From contig NC_081407.1 of assembly GCF_030272615.1 (NCBI RefSeq), forward strand, positions 265,927,574-265,991,573: a DNA stretch of 64,000 nt, written 5' to 3'. The translations under genes and the position numbers were made by a program. Under the pieces are notes generated by a model that saw nothing but the letters and a program-made list of their open reading frames with translations, made no database searches and was not told the origin of the DNA. Source of the DNA: Cryptomeria japonica. Its lineage: Eukaryota; Streptophyta; Pinopsida; Cupressales; Cupressaceae. Of the stretch, positions 48,372 to 59,021 are shown in pieces. Numbering within the stretch: the stretch's first letter is position 1; the number at the start of each line of letters is the position of its first letter.

Positions 48372-48635
48372 TGCAGTTTGTGAAAAGCTAAACAAGCAAG
48401 CAAGCTTGATGGCTCGCAAGGATGAGAAATCAATTCCACTGGCTTGGTAATAAATATGAAAGTTCAAAGCAAAGATATTGGTCCGAGACAATGGCAGAGG
48501 GCAGGAAATCTGATGTGAAATATCTTTCCATTTATTTCACAGATCATGCATTTATACCATGTCGCAAACGATGGCGGATTTATTACAAACTCGATTATTG
48601 TGCATTGTATTTGCCAAAATCTGGTTTAATAAAGC

Positions 48636-48998
48636 TTGTTGGTGTTTTGCAGTCTAGTTTTCTGGTTTTTTGCAGGTTTCGAGCATCTTTTAATGGAGGC
48701 AAATTTCATGCTTCGCACAGATAAGAAATTGGTCCCGTTCCTGGGAAAGGTCTCAGACAAATGTTTGCAGGGTCTCTTCAAATACAAGGATGATAAGCTG
48801 TGGAGTGCGGCTAGATTGATGCTAGGGGAGGAATTGGTGCATATCCATTTCCGATACAGAACAAACATGGAAGTCTATTCCCTGATAATGGCATGGGCGT
48901 ACGAATTCGAACCTGAAGTGGAGAAAGTCAAACTAACAATGACAAAGCTCATTAATGGGGATTTCCTAATCAATTTGGACTCCATTCTGGAATGGTGA
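48636..48998 (+). CDS. Unrecognised ORF downstream of the LINE RNase H
   Basis: The likely start is internal, near MEANFMLRTDKKLVPFLG (about 48694). The frame has mixed helical composition (KVSDKCLQGLFKYKDDKLW, YRTNMEVYSLIMAWAYEFE) and looks protein-like rather than random. No family is recognised. It overlaps the next frame by a few bases at ATGGTGA, so the two may be one gene split by a frameshift. It probably belongs to the transposed LINE unit or to a transduced host transcript. Confidence 0.4.
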   Translation: MLVFCSLVFWFFAGFEHLLMEANFMLRTDKKLVPFLGKVSDKCLQGLFKYKDDKLWSAARLMLGEELVHIHFRYRTNMEVYSLIMAWAYEFEPEVEKVKLTMTKLINGDFLINLDSILEW

Positions 48999-49387
48999 TT
49001 CCCCAAACTGGAATCCGCATCCAGGAAGGAGAAGCAGATGAGGAGATTCTACTGTTTGTCAGAGGACTTGAGAGTCGGCTAAAGGAGCAATGCAGGGAAC
49101 GAGCTCGTATTGGCTGGGAAGCCATGAAGCTTTGTGTGAAGTTGATTCGAACAGACGAGGTGCTAAAGGTGTTGAAGGTGGTGGCGCGAATGGAGGTGGG
49201 AAGAGAGCTCCGGGACCGTTATGAGGAGGGGAGAGCAATGCAGTTCCTAGCCAGTCTGGAAGGTGACCCAGACTTTGGGAACTTGGACTGCATACCAAAG
49301 ATGAAGACGGAAGCGACCAAAGGGAAAGCGTTGGCAGACATCGATGATATGGAGCTGAAGAAGCCGAACCAGAGCGACTCAGACTAA
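48992..49387 (+). CDS. Unrecognised charged ORF, end of the LINE-linked unit
   Basis: The 131-residue frame is rich in Glu, Arg and Lys, with helical stretches (EEILLFVRGLESRLKEQCRE, VLKVLKVVARMEVGRELRDR) and an acidic C-terminus (LKKPNQSDSD). No motif is recognised. It is followed by about 230 bases of 3' sequence and an A-rich tail. Confidence 0.4.
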   Translation: MVIPQTGIRIQEGEADEEILLFVRGLESRLKEQCRERARIGWEAMKLCVKLIRTDEVLKVLKVVARMEVGRELRDRYEEGRAMQFLASLEGDPDFGNLDCIPKMKTEATKGKALADIDDMELKKPNQSDSD

Positions 49388-49645
49388 GCGGCTATGGTGC
49401 AAAATATGGAGCCTTTTTTGCTTTATGCTTCTTTGAATTTCTGTTAAAAAACTTTTATGGATTACTGTAATGTTTCGTGCATTAATGCACAGTACTGGTG
49501 TACTTCTATTTTCTGTTTAGCTGAAACTGCATAGTAGGTTCGAACTATTTTTTGGGCTGATGCTGATATCTTCTTGGCCCTAGCAGATTGTTGAAATTTT
49601 CTGAAAATTAATATATCCAAAATTACCAATCAAAAAAAAATAAAA

Positions 49646-50762
49646 ATAATTAATTCATGAAATTTTAATTTAACTCTTTTTGAAAATCAAGAATTAAAAT
49701 TGAAATTTTATTTCTATATCTTGTTCTACTAATTAATTGATTGTTGAATAATAAACAATATATATCTAAACCTAAACTCCACATACTTACATCTAGTTCA
49801 GTTTCACAAGTTACATGTCTCCAACTATTAATAATTAAATAATCTAATAATTTAGTAATTTAACATTTATATCTTCATATTATTAAATAACATTAATAAA
49901 TTAATAAAGCATTAATATAACATAAACAGTTCAACATTTACAAAATTAATAATTCGATGAATTAAGTTAACAACTAAATTTATGAAATTATTAACTATAA
50001 GAATCTAATAATAATAATCTTAATAATTTCATGTTATATGAGACATCGTTCTGAATGTTCACTTCCTAAGTAAAATACGACCAAAAAAAAAATCATTACC
50101 GTAGTTTACAAGTTTATCTTATTCAATGCTATCATTCACAATCAGACATCTTATTCCTTTTGCAATGCTTTCTCAAATTTGTAATCACATCAATAGTTAC
50201 AATTCCATCCAAATTTGATCACTAATATTATATCTAAACTGACAAATAAATATGCAAACTTCTATCAATAATTTCCATCGCCAACTACTGTCAGAATTCA
50301 TTATCTTCAACTTCTAGTCTTCATACATACCCCCTCTTCACCCTCCCTTGTCCAATCTACTTCTCTCACTACATCTCTACCACTAAATTTATGGAGAAAC
50401 TCGACACTTTGCATATCTTGTTGAATGTGATTTCAAATTATGCTTTATGCGATTTCAATTAATGATGAGTAAATATTTTTGTAAATAATATATAATATTA
50501 TTAAGGATTTCTAGTTATTTTAAATATAAGTCCTATGTAGAGTAACTGACTTGTGGGTGTTTTTTTTAAATATTATAATTTTGGTTAATTTTTTTTTATG
50601 AGAACTATTTTTGATGGAGGATTTTCTATTTGACATGGGAGCACAAGTCTTTAGACACAAGTTTCTCAATTAAGAGCTAGGGATTAAGGGGTATATATTT
50701 TGCCAAATTCACATGATCCCAACCTCATCCCTTATGATGTTGGGATTTTGCATTCAAAAAAA
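49646..50762. other. AT-rich spacer, no gene seen
   Basis: This is AT-rich sequence without recognisable coding similarity. Confidence 0.7.
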
Positions 50763-50772
50763 CATCCCTATT

Positions 50773-51043
50773 AAGCTCATTTTTTATTATTATTTTTTAA
50801 TTTTTTTTATCATGGGATAACCCCGCAACCCATCTACAATTTGTCTCAGTCTTATTTTTTGTTCAGTTTTGAGGTATGGAGGGAGCAGGTTGAGACGAGA
50901 ATACCTCAACGGATGACTAAGCGGGCTCAAACAACCCAACCACCAAGTAAACCCGGCTAGCGAGAGTTGAATGGTGGACCTACATGGGAAGAACCCAAAG
51001 CCTTGGCACAACCTTGCCAACCATTTGAGCTATGGACCGAAGG
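50773..51043 (-). mobile_element. tRNA-derived SINE
   Basis: On the minus strand the element begins near CGGTCCATAGCTCAAATGG. That holds a pol III A-box (TAGCTCAAATGG, 51021-51032). About 50 bases on is a B-box-like CATTCAACTC (near 50964-50973). The 3' end is an A-rich tail interrupted by a few T residues (about 50775-50808). The flanks read CAACCCTGTT (51044-51053) and CATCCCTATT (50763-50772), a candidate 10-bp target duplication with two differences. The frame across it is not a gene. Confidence 0.7.
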
Positions 51044-51053
51044 CAACCCTGTT

Positions 51054-52413
51054 GGGCACCACACAAATTCACCAATAGACCAATGCCCATTTATGATGAG
51101 AACTATTTTCAAATAGTGAATGCATATAAAATTTTCACTTTGATAATTAGCATCTTTTATAAATATATCAATTAGTAAATCCTTATTAAAATCTATTAAT
51201 TAAATAAAATGACTTGAATCATTTGATATCTATGTTTTTAATTTCAAAATGATATAAACTAATACAATGTAGTTTTTTAGTGTATTTTATGTTTCTAATT
51301 TTTCAAAATATTTTAAAAGTATTTAAATTATAATTTTTATAAAATGTAAACAATAATTTAATTGGAAAAATGTTAAAAATAAGATTAAGTAAAACATGAT
51401 TTTTTATATAATATTTTTTCATTCAATTATTTCTTTTGTATTTATAACTTATAATGTATGGATCATATTTTTACACAACTATCTTATTCAAACATAAATT
51501 TGTGTCTTAACTATTTATCTAACGTAGAAAAAAATATATCTCACTATTAAATACTTTCTCTAGTGCATCATATTTTTTACATATATTTAATAAATTTTAG
51601 TATTTTTCTTAACCAAACAATTGACCATAAATTTACATGATATTATAACCTACTTTTAGTAAAAATAAAATTAAAAACATATAAAATTATTAAAATATTA
51701 CATAAACTTTTTTAAAAACTACATTTATAAATCTACAAAAGTATATATTTTTTAACTTATTTGGATGAATATGAATTGTGTGAACGTGACATTTTATGCT
51801 TCAAAAACCTCATTACAAGGTTTGTTCAAATACAATTTGTTTGCTCTCAAAATAGTGGCTCCACAAATCCTAGAGAATAAAATAAAATCTATGTGAGGGG
51901 AAAGATAATCACAAATACTAGACTGTAACTAATTATAGAATGGCCACTAATATGGGATAATTGGTGAGAGATGGTAAGATCTTCTTAATGTTATGAACAA
52001 AGGCGACAACCCAACAAAAACTACAAAAATAGAATAGTGAATTAGAAAGAGTATCAAATCCTAGCCCATAATGTGATTGCAACTCCTAATGAGAAGGATT
52101 ACTATGGTGTAATTAATATTATAAGTATAACCATCCTTTACAGAGCCATAATCATCTATTTTAGTAGAGGCAAATAAAATTTTAAGAATATTTAGGTGCA
52201 TTAGATCTACTTTTTATTATATTTGGAAGATCAATTAGACGGACTTGACTTAGGATTATCTTCTTTAGGGGGTTCTTCCTTCTTAGGAGAATCTTTTTTA
52301 GGGAGTTGTATCATTCTTAATGGTATCCTTTCCAATTGATACCATAGCAGTAGATGTCAATAAATCAATAAATTAGAAGTTAATGATGTAATAAAATTAT
52401 GAAAGGTAGGTGT
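51054..52413. other. AT-rich spacer, no gene seen
   Basis: No coding similarity is recognised apart from general AT richness. Around 52240-52330 the texture resembles decayed LTR-element sequence. Confidence 0.6.
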
Positions 52414-53199
52414 TGTAGACACCTAAAATTGTCCTATCTAATTAAATAAATATTTTTTATTTATTTAATTATTTTAAGCCTAATTTTTCTATTAATTAAA
52501 TAAATAAAAATTATTTAATTAATTCACTTTAACCTCTTCTAAACCTTTTTCTCATTTAAATAAATACTTTTATTTATTTAACTTATCCCTTTCCTAAATT
52601 AAATAAATATTTTATTTATTGATCCCACTTCTTTTATTAATTAAATAAATATTTATTTATTTAATTAATTCAGTAGCCTTTTCTACCTATGACACATGCC
52701 ATTCATCTCTTAATTCCTACACTACCTACCCACTTTGTCATTTTATTATTTCCTCTACCTACCCTTTAATCCTAGTGGACCATTTATCTTTACACTTCTT
52801 AATCTTATCCCTCAATTTCTTACAGTGTCTTCTATATAAGAGGATAATCTACTTCATTATCAACCCTCCTGAGCTCCTAGCATTCTAATAAATCTTATGC
52901 AATCAAGCCTTTTTGTGATCAAGCTATCAACCACATTTCCGTTCTTTGTTAAGCTCTTGTGCACACATAAAATCTGAGAGGAAACAAATCAAGCAAGATC
53001 AATAGAGATAGGAAGAATGGACATTCAAACCCTAGTGGAAATGTGATGATATAATTATTTTTATTTTGTTGATTTACATTGTCTTAGGTAATCTCCATAT
53101 GTTATGGTGGATCTTTTTTGTTGTTAGGCTAGGGTTTTGTGGTTGAATTCTTTTAGTCTTTCAATATTGTGATTTTCATTATTCACTTTTCACCATACA
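52414..53199 (+). mobile_element. 5' LTR of a Ty3/gypsy element
   Basis: It starts TGTAGACACCTAAAATTG and ends near CACCATACA. It is the same family and nearly the same length as the solo LTR in the peroxidase intron. The first 270 bases contain repeated TTTATTTATTTAA / TTAAATAAATA palindromic words. It is followed at once by a TTTTGGCACACCCGATGGGA segment, in the position of a primer-binding/leader start. Confidence 0.75.
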
Positions 53200-55982
53200 C
53201 ATTTTGGCACACCCGATGGGACATGGATTTTTGTGAGATCTATGTTTTTTTTGTAGGTTTTTCTAACCCTATATTGTTGTTTTGTAAAACAATTTGGAGA
53301 ATAACCTTGTGCAGCTAGGGTTTTTGACACAAGATCAAGATCTTGGAGAGATTTGATCTGATCTCACAAATGGATTTTGAATTTTGTGCCAAATTTTTTT
53401 GCAAGTCGAGGACAGTATCAAGAGCTCTCAATCCAAAATTCAGAATTTTGGGAGCATATTTTCATTTTATATGAAAATTTTATGATTTTTCAAAAAAAAA
53501 AACAATTTTGAGAGAAAATTAGCAACTTTTTTGAATTTTTTTACAGTTTTGGAAATTTCTCATAATTATACAAGGGGTCTATTTTTTCTGATTTAAATTT
53601 GGGTGCAAAATATTTCATGAAAAATCGGATCTTTAAAAATTAGGGTTTTGCATTATTTTGATCAGATCTCATAAACGACTTGGAATTTTGGAATAAAATT
53701 ATTTTTATAGGTCTAGAACAATCTTATAAGTGTGCACTAAAATAATAAGATTTTTTTTAGCATATTTGAATTTTCTATGAATTTTGTATGTATTTTCATA
53801 AAAAATTAATTGAGAGAAAATGAGCAATTTTTTTGGATTTTTTTACAGTTTTGGAAATTTCTCAGAATTTTACATAGGATCTATTCTTTGTGATTTTAAT
53901 TTTGATGCAAACTATTTCATAAAAAATCAGATCTTTAAAAATTAGGGTTTTGCATTCTTTTGATCATATCTCACAAACTGCTTGGGATTTTTGCAAGAAT
54001 TGTTTTATGCAGGTTTGGAAGACAATAAAGAGTTTCCAATAAAAAATTCAGAGTTTTTGGATCAATTTTGCATTTTCTATGATTTTTCATAAAAAATTAA
54101 TTTTTGGAGCAAATTAGAATTTTTTTTGGATTTTCTTACATTTATGGAAATGTCTTGAAATTTTACAAGTGGTATGTTTTTTATGATGCAAAAGAACTCG
54201 TGGAAAATCAGATTTTTGAATCTATCAAAAAACCTCTTGTCGAAGGCCCCTATTTCATAGTCTTTTGGATCTAAAATTTACGAAACTTGTTTGCTTGCAG
54301 GAAGGGGTAATCATTTGAAACAACCCAATCTACTAACAAATCTTTGTTGTAGGATCTTGGCAAGGGTTTTTCTTTTGATTTGCATTGTGTGCCTTGTTTT
54401 CACAGATTAGCAAACACTTCAACTGGTGCACTAAAATTGAACTGGTGTCTTTTGTGTCTTGAGCAATAGGCTCTTTGTGTTTAATCTCTAGAGGGTCTTC
54501 CTTCCCATGTGGTCACTAGGACTACTAGTGAGGAGTGAATGGCCCAAGTGGTAGCGAGGCAAACCTCTCTCTTCCGAACCACTATAAATAATTGTATTTA
54601 TGGTGAAAGCCATGGGTAACGTGTGCTGATTAGTTCATACCGACACTATGTCTCCCCATAAACCCGTTTGATCAAATTAATTTGATCAATAGTAGGGCGT
54701 AACCCCTATCGGCTGGGAGCCTTCTGTATTTACAGAGTTGAAAGTGTCATATGTATGACCACACGAGCGGATGCCCTTACTAGCACCTTTTTGTTTTAGA
54801 AAGCCAAAATCCTTCTAGTTGTTGGGGCAGGAGGTCGGACCTCTGGAGCAGCCCACACACATACTGTTCTTAGTAGAGGTACAAAGTTCGCCACTAGGAG
54901 TTTTTGTGGGGACTGATGCTTGGCAGTCCCGGAGAAGTGAGTGTCGAGGGTGGAGCCAGTGGGGTCAAGCATCTAAGTATCCACTTTGAATAGCATAGCC
55001 TCAGGGGAAACCCCGTGTGGGATCAACAACTATTGTCCTGGCCAACCATAGGAATTGTGCTTGTTTTCTTTTAAACATTCAAACATTCTAGATCAAACAT
55101 CAAAACATTGTGTCTTTTGTGTCTTCAAGTGTATGAAAAATATTTTTACATCAAACAACACGCTTTATTTTGAGTCATTTTGAGTCTAAACACCTGGAAA
55201 CATAGATTCCTCATCAACATTGTGTCTTCTTTTCATGAAAAATGGTCAAAAATTTAGATTTGGTCACAACAACAACTTTAGAAATTGGAAAAATTACACT
55301 CGGGTTTTCTAAATGCATCTGTGTCTGATAGAAACACATCTATGTCCTATAACAGTATCCATGTAGGACAGAAATGTATCTGTGTTATCATAGCAAACTG
55401 AATCCACAAGATTCTCAGAAGCGCGTCTTTGCTGTATCTAGTCAAGTCTGTGTTGGGTAGCCGTGTCTGTGAAGTATACAGGCATGTTTATGTTCAGTAT
55501 TCAGAAAATCTATAGTCCAAAAAACAAGAGCAATTGGTTTCAGAATTCTTGAGCTTCCTAGGTTATTTCTTTGAGTTTTAATCTAGAATTCGGCCTATTT
55601 TTGGGTCTCACAAAGTTCATCATTGCTTTACACCTTGCATTACATTCACATTTGTCTAAACTTGAGTCAAAAGGTCACTTTCTTGTCCTCATCTTTCTTT
55701 GTCAACACAATACATACAACAAAATTTTGCTAAGTGGTCCCTCATCAAGGTCTATCACCTTTGGGTCTCATTTGGTCTTACTTAGAGTCAAGGTCAACTT
55801 ACCTCATCAAGAGATCTATCATCTCTTTGGAAGCCACACCTACTCTACTACATACATACTTGGTCTTACACTTTAGACATTACAAGTACACCTCAAATTC
55901 ATTTACATTCCATCCAACTCTTGGTCTTCCATACTCTTTCCATTTTCATCTAGTCTAACACATCTTGGTCAAGCCCTAGTTC
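53200..55982 (+). mobile_element. Long untranslated leader of the gypsy element
   Basis: Nearly 2.8 kb lies between LTR and gag without a convincing gene. Between about 53330 and 54200 it contains three imperfect repeats of a roughly 300-base unit (recurring TTAGGGTTTTGCATT and TTTACAGTTTTGGAAATTTC). Long leaders are common in plant gypsy elements. Confidence 0.6.
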
Positions 55983-56732
55983 ATGGTTGAAACCCGTTCC
56001 CAAAAATCTAGGAGGGAAGATAAAGTGGCTGAAGAGTCCGCAAACATGAGTGGCTATGAGTATGAAAGCAATATCTTTTTAAATTCTGATCATACCACAT
56101 TACCTGACATGGACATCTATAGAAACATTCAGAATGTTGAGAGCATGGATGACACAAACAACAATGATGCACAAAATGACAATGTGGACAACATTTTAGT
56201 ACACTTAGCATAGGTGGAGGAAACTATCATGGATCCCCATTTTAATAGATTGGTTGAGGAGATCATGAGAAGAGATAGACAATATTTCTCACAAGTGATG
56301 GCACAAAGTGGAGCTAAGATACCTCATGATTTTGACATGTCCCAAATAGTGGAAAATCGACCTACTCAAGAAAGTCAACTCAACATGGATCAATGGAGAC
56401 TTAATAGTGGAGGTAATAGAGGACCATGTTTTGTGCCTGAGTCACCATCATCCTTTAATCAAAAAATTGAGGTCCCAAATACACATGGTCAAGCTTATGA
56501 TACTCACGAAAGAACATCTCATGAACAACTTCATCTATGCAGACCTTTATGGAAATCTTATGCGGATAAGTACACTCAATTGCATACCAATGCTAAGGAC
56601 CAACCTCAAAAGCAATTGGATATTCAGAGACATACTCAAAATTTGGACACAAGAAAACCCCATGTCAAATTTGGGGGCAATACACAAGAGAAAACTCATG
56701 ATATACCTTATGACCCTATATCAAGTCACTAG
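55983..56732 (+). pseudogene. Ty3/gypsy gag, truncated by a CACTA insertion
   Basis: The frame starts MVETRSQKSRREDKVAEES, a typical gag opening in plant gypsy elements. It continues with acidic Asn/Asp-rich sequence, an in-frame TAG (56211-56213), then MDPHFNRLVEEIMRRDRQYF and a Gln/His-rich region. The last codon and stop (CAC TAG) are supplied by the inserted transposon end at 56727. Protease and pol are missing from the window downstream. Confidence 0.75.
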
Positions 56733-57053
56733 TACATTTTGGCCTAATCTCCGACGGCTAATTGTGGAAGTTCGACGACACCACGTCAAAATTCTGACAA
56801 ATGTAACTGTCAAAAACTCATCGTTGGTTTTCCCAACAATGCCATTTGCCTCAGTAGTCCGATGACGTTATGAACTCTTCAGACGGTTTCTATGTTTTCT
56901 CCTTGGGCCAAAAATGTCATCGGATTACGGTCGGAATTCCGACGCTCCCCCACTACCATGAATCGATGACTCTTTGACAAGGAAGTGATGTCGGACATAT
57001 AGCATCCTTGTCGGATGTTTCTTTAGTTTCCATCATAATTCTGATGGTATCAG

Positions 57054-58263
57054 ATGTTGTGGGTCAGACGACATGGCCATCGGTGTATGAAAGCATTGCA
57101 TGAGATTAGCTACTTTTAAAAATTGCATAAAATTTTTTTAATTTATTTGATTCAGTGTTATTTGCAAAAAAAGATTATCAATGATGTTTCCTTTCTCCAA
57201 GATTTGTCTAGGATCTTTACGTCAGATAATATGTAACATCCAATGACTAAATTTTTTCTTTACAAATTCTTATTTTATTTAATTGTCATCTAAGTGTGAA
57301 TTATAATTTATATATGTGCGAAAGAAGAAGATACAAGCTGAAATCTCGTGTGCAAGTAAATTTCATAAAACAAAGCAAGTAGGCATTATCTTGAATGACA
57401 TGGAAACAAGCTCATCAGCTGCCTAGAAGAGAGCTATTGGAGAAAAGCAGAGGAAAGTGTTAAAGGGTGATAAATACATAGAGAGTATGCAATACAAACA
57501 AACAATGTCTGGAGTGTGTGATGTGACGTCTCTAATTTATGTCCGGAGCGACTAACTGGTTTTGGAATTCCTAGGAAACCTATTGGGCCATGCATGCAGG
57601 AAATCAATGTGTTCATGCAAGGGCCACCTTTTTTCTATTATGAGAATGATGTTTTTGCACCGAAGGATATTTGGAAGGCAATATTTGAAAAGTTCTTTAG
57701 TGCATGGAACCAGAGTTGGTGGACTCGGAGTACTTTTCGGCTTCCAGAAGACCAAGAGGTTATGTACACAATCTTCCAATAGAAGGGAGATTTCAAGCAT
57801 TACCTCTCCCCCCCATGACTATTCAGGAAGCACTTCCTCAGACAAAGGACTATTGGCCTCCATGGGATTAAAGAAAAAAATTGAAGCATAGACTCTAGAC
57901 GATGTGGTGGTGTCCTTCATGAAAAACTCTACACTATAATTGAAAATTCATGAGGGAAATTGCAAGATAGTGAACATAAATATATTCTTGAAAAGTGTGA
58001 AGAATGGAACTTGGTTTGGGTCGGGCCAGATCAGGTGGCTCCTCTAGAGGTTGACGAGATAGAAATTATATTAGGATTTGAAAAAGATCACACTCGTGGA
58101 ACTTCGTGTGCGACTGATCGATTACGCTATTTGGGTAATGTATTCCAAATAGATACAGTTGCATACCATTTATCTATCTTCAAAGAATTTTATCCTGATG
58201 GCATTAAAGTTCTTTCTCTATTTTCTAGTGATCTTTGGAGTAAAGGTTTCTTTGCATCGACCT
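57054..58263 (+). repeat. Left arm of a 2.47-kb inverted repeat
   Basis: It pairs with 58310-59525 around a 46-base loop (58264-58309). Innermost pairing is TGCATCGACCT with AGGTCGATGCA; outermost is ATGTTGTGGGTCAGACG. By eye the arms agree at most positions along the full length, with scattered substitutions and indels of one to a few bases. Bases 57054-57540 are non-coding and include subterminal-type CATCGG motifs. 57552 onward is the captured methyltransferase fragment. Confidence 0.93.
57552..58263 (+). pseudogene. Captured DRM-type DNA methyltransferase fragment (left arm, sense)
   Basis: Frames broken by small indels read LTGFGIPRKPIG, GPPFFYYENDVFAPKDIW, ELVDSEYFSASRRPRGYVHN then LPIEGRF, and MTIQEALPQTKDYWPPWD. 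They continue with YILEKCEEWNLVWVG, VAPLEVDEIEIILGFEKDHT and FQIDTVAYHLSIFKEFYPDG. This is the region of plant DRM2-like de novo cytosine methyltransferases that precedes and includes the first catalytic motif, in the rearranged order typical of DRMs. The stretch seems continuous, with no evident introns. A TGA shared with the right arm shows it was already broken when the arms were made. DRM proteins are the effector enzymes of RNA-directed DNA methylation. Confidence 0.9.
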
Positions 58264-58309
58264 GGGATACATTTATATTGTTTTGTAGCTGTGGAAATAT
58301 ATGTATTTG

Positions 58310-59021
58310 AGGTCGATGCAATGCAACCTTTGCTCCACCAATACCAGAAAATAGAGAAAGTACTTTAATTTAATGCCATCAAGATAAAATGCTTTCAAGA
58401 TAGATAAATGGTATGCAACTGTATCTATTTGGAATGCATTACCAAAAAAGCACAATCGATCAGTCGCACATGAAGTTTCACGAGTGTGATCTTTTTCAAA
58501 TCCTAATATAATTTCTATCTCGTCAACCTCTAGAGGAGCCACCTAACCTAGCCCCACCCAAACCAAGTTCCATTCTTTGCACTTTTCAAGAATGTATTTT
58601 TGTTCACTATCTTGTAGTTTCCCTCATGAATTTTCAATTATAGTGCAAAGTTCTTCACGAAGGACACCACCACATCGTCTAGAGTCTATGCAATTCAATT
58701 GTTTTCTTTGATCCCATGGAGGCTAATAGTCCTTTATCTGAGGAAGTGCTTCCTGAATAGTCATGGGGAGGAGAGGTAATGATTGAAATCACCCTTCTAT
58801 TGGGAGATTGTGTGCATAACCTCTTGTTCTTCTGGAAGCCGAAAAGTACTTTGAGTCCACCAACTCTGGTTCCATGTACTATAGAAATTTTTGGATATTG
58901 CCTTCCAAATATCCTTCGGTGCAAAAGCATCATTCTCATAATATAAAAAATGTGGCCCTTGCATGAACACATTGATTTCCTCCAAGTGTGGCCCAATAGG
59001 TTTCCCAGGAATTCCAAAACC
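58310..59021 (-). pseudogene. Captured DRM-type DNA methyltransferase fragment (right arm, antisense)
   Basis: This is the same segment in reverse orientation. Its best-preserved part ends LSLFSGIGGAKVALHR, the S-adenosylmethionine-binding motif of cytosine-5 methyltransferases, which is damaged in the left arm. It also reads KEWNLVWVG, VAPLEVDEIEIILGFEKDHT and FQIDTVAYHLSILK. Frameshifts and stops rule out a protein product. Its significance is as the complementary strand of a potential hairpin RNA. Confidence 0.9.

Larger units (their letters stand above)
47847..49645 (+). mobile_element. 5'-truncated LINE-like retroposon with A-rich tail
   Basis: It comprises the RNase H domain, two further frames, a 3' untranslated stretch and the terminal words AATTACCAATCAAAAAAAAA at about 49620-49639. 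An A-rich end next to an ORF2-type RNase H is the signature of reverse-transcribed insertion. The 5' limit is where the coding frame emerges from AT-rich DNA. Target duplications were not identified. Confidence 0.6.

Noticed and set aside
57562-58542. Possible functional DNA methyltransferase gene
   Set aside because: Both copies contain stops and frameshifts, lack the rest of the catalytic domain and lie inside an inverted repeat; treated as captured fragments.
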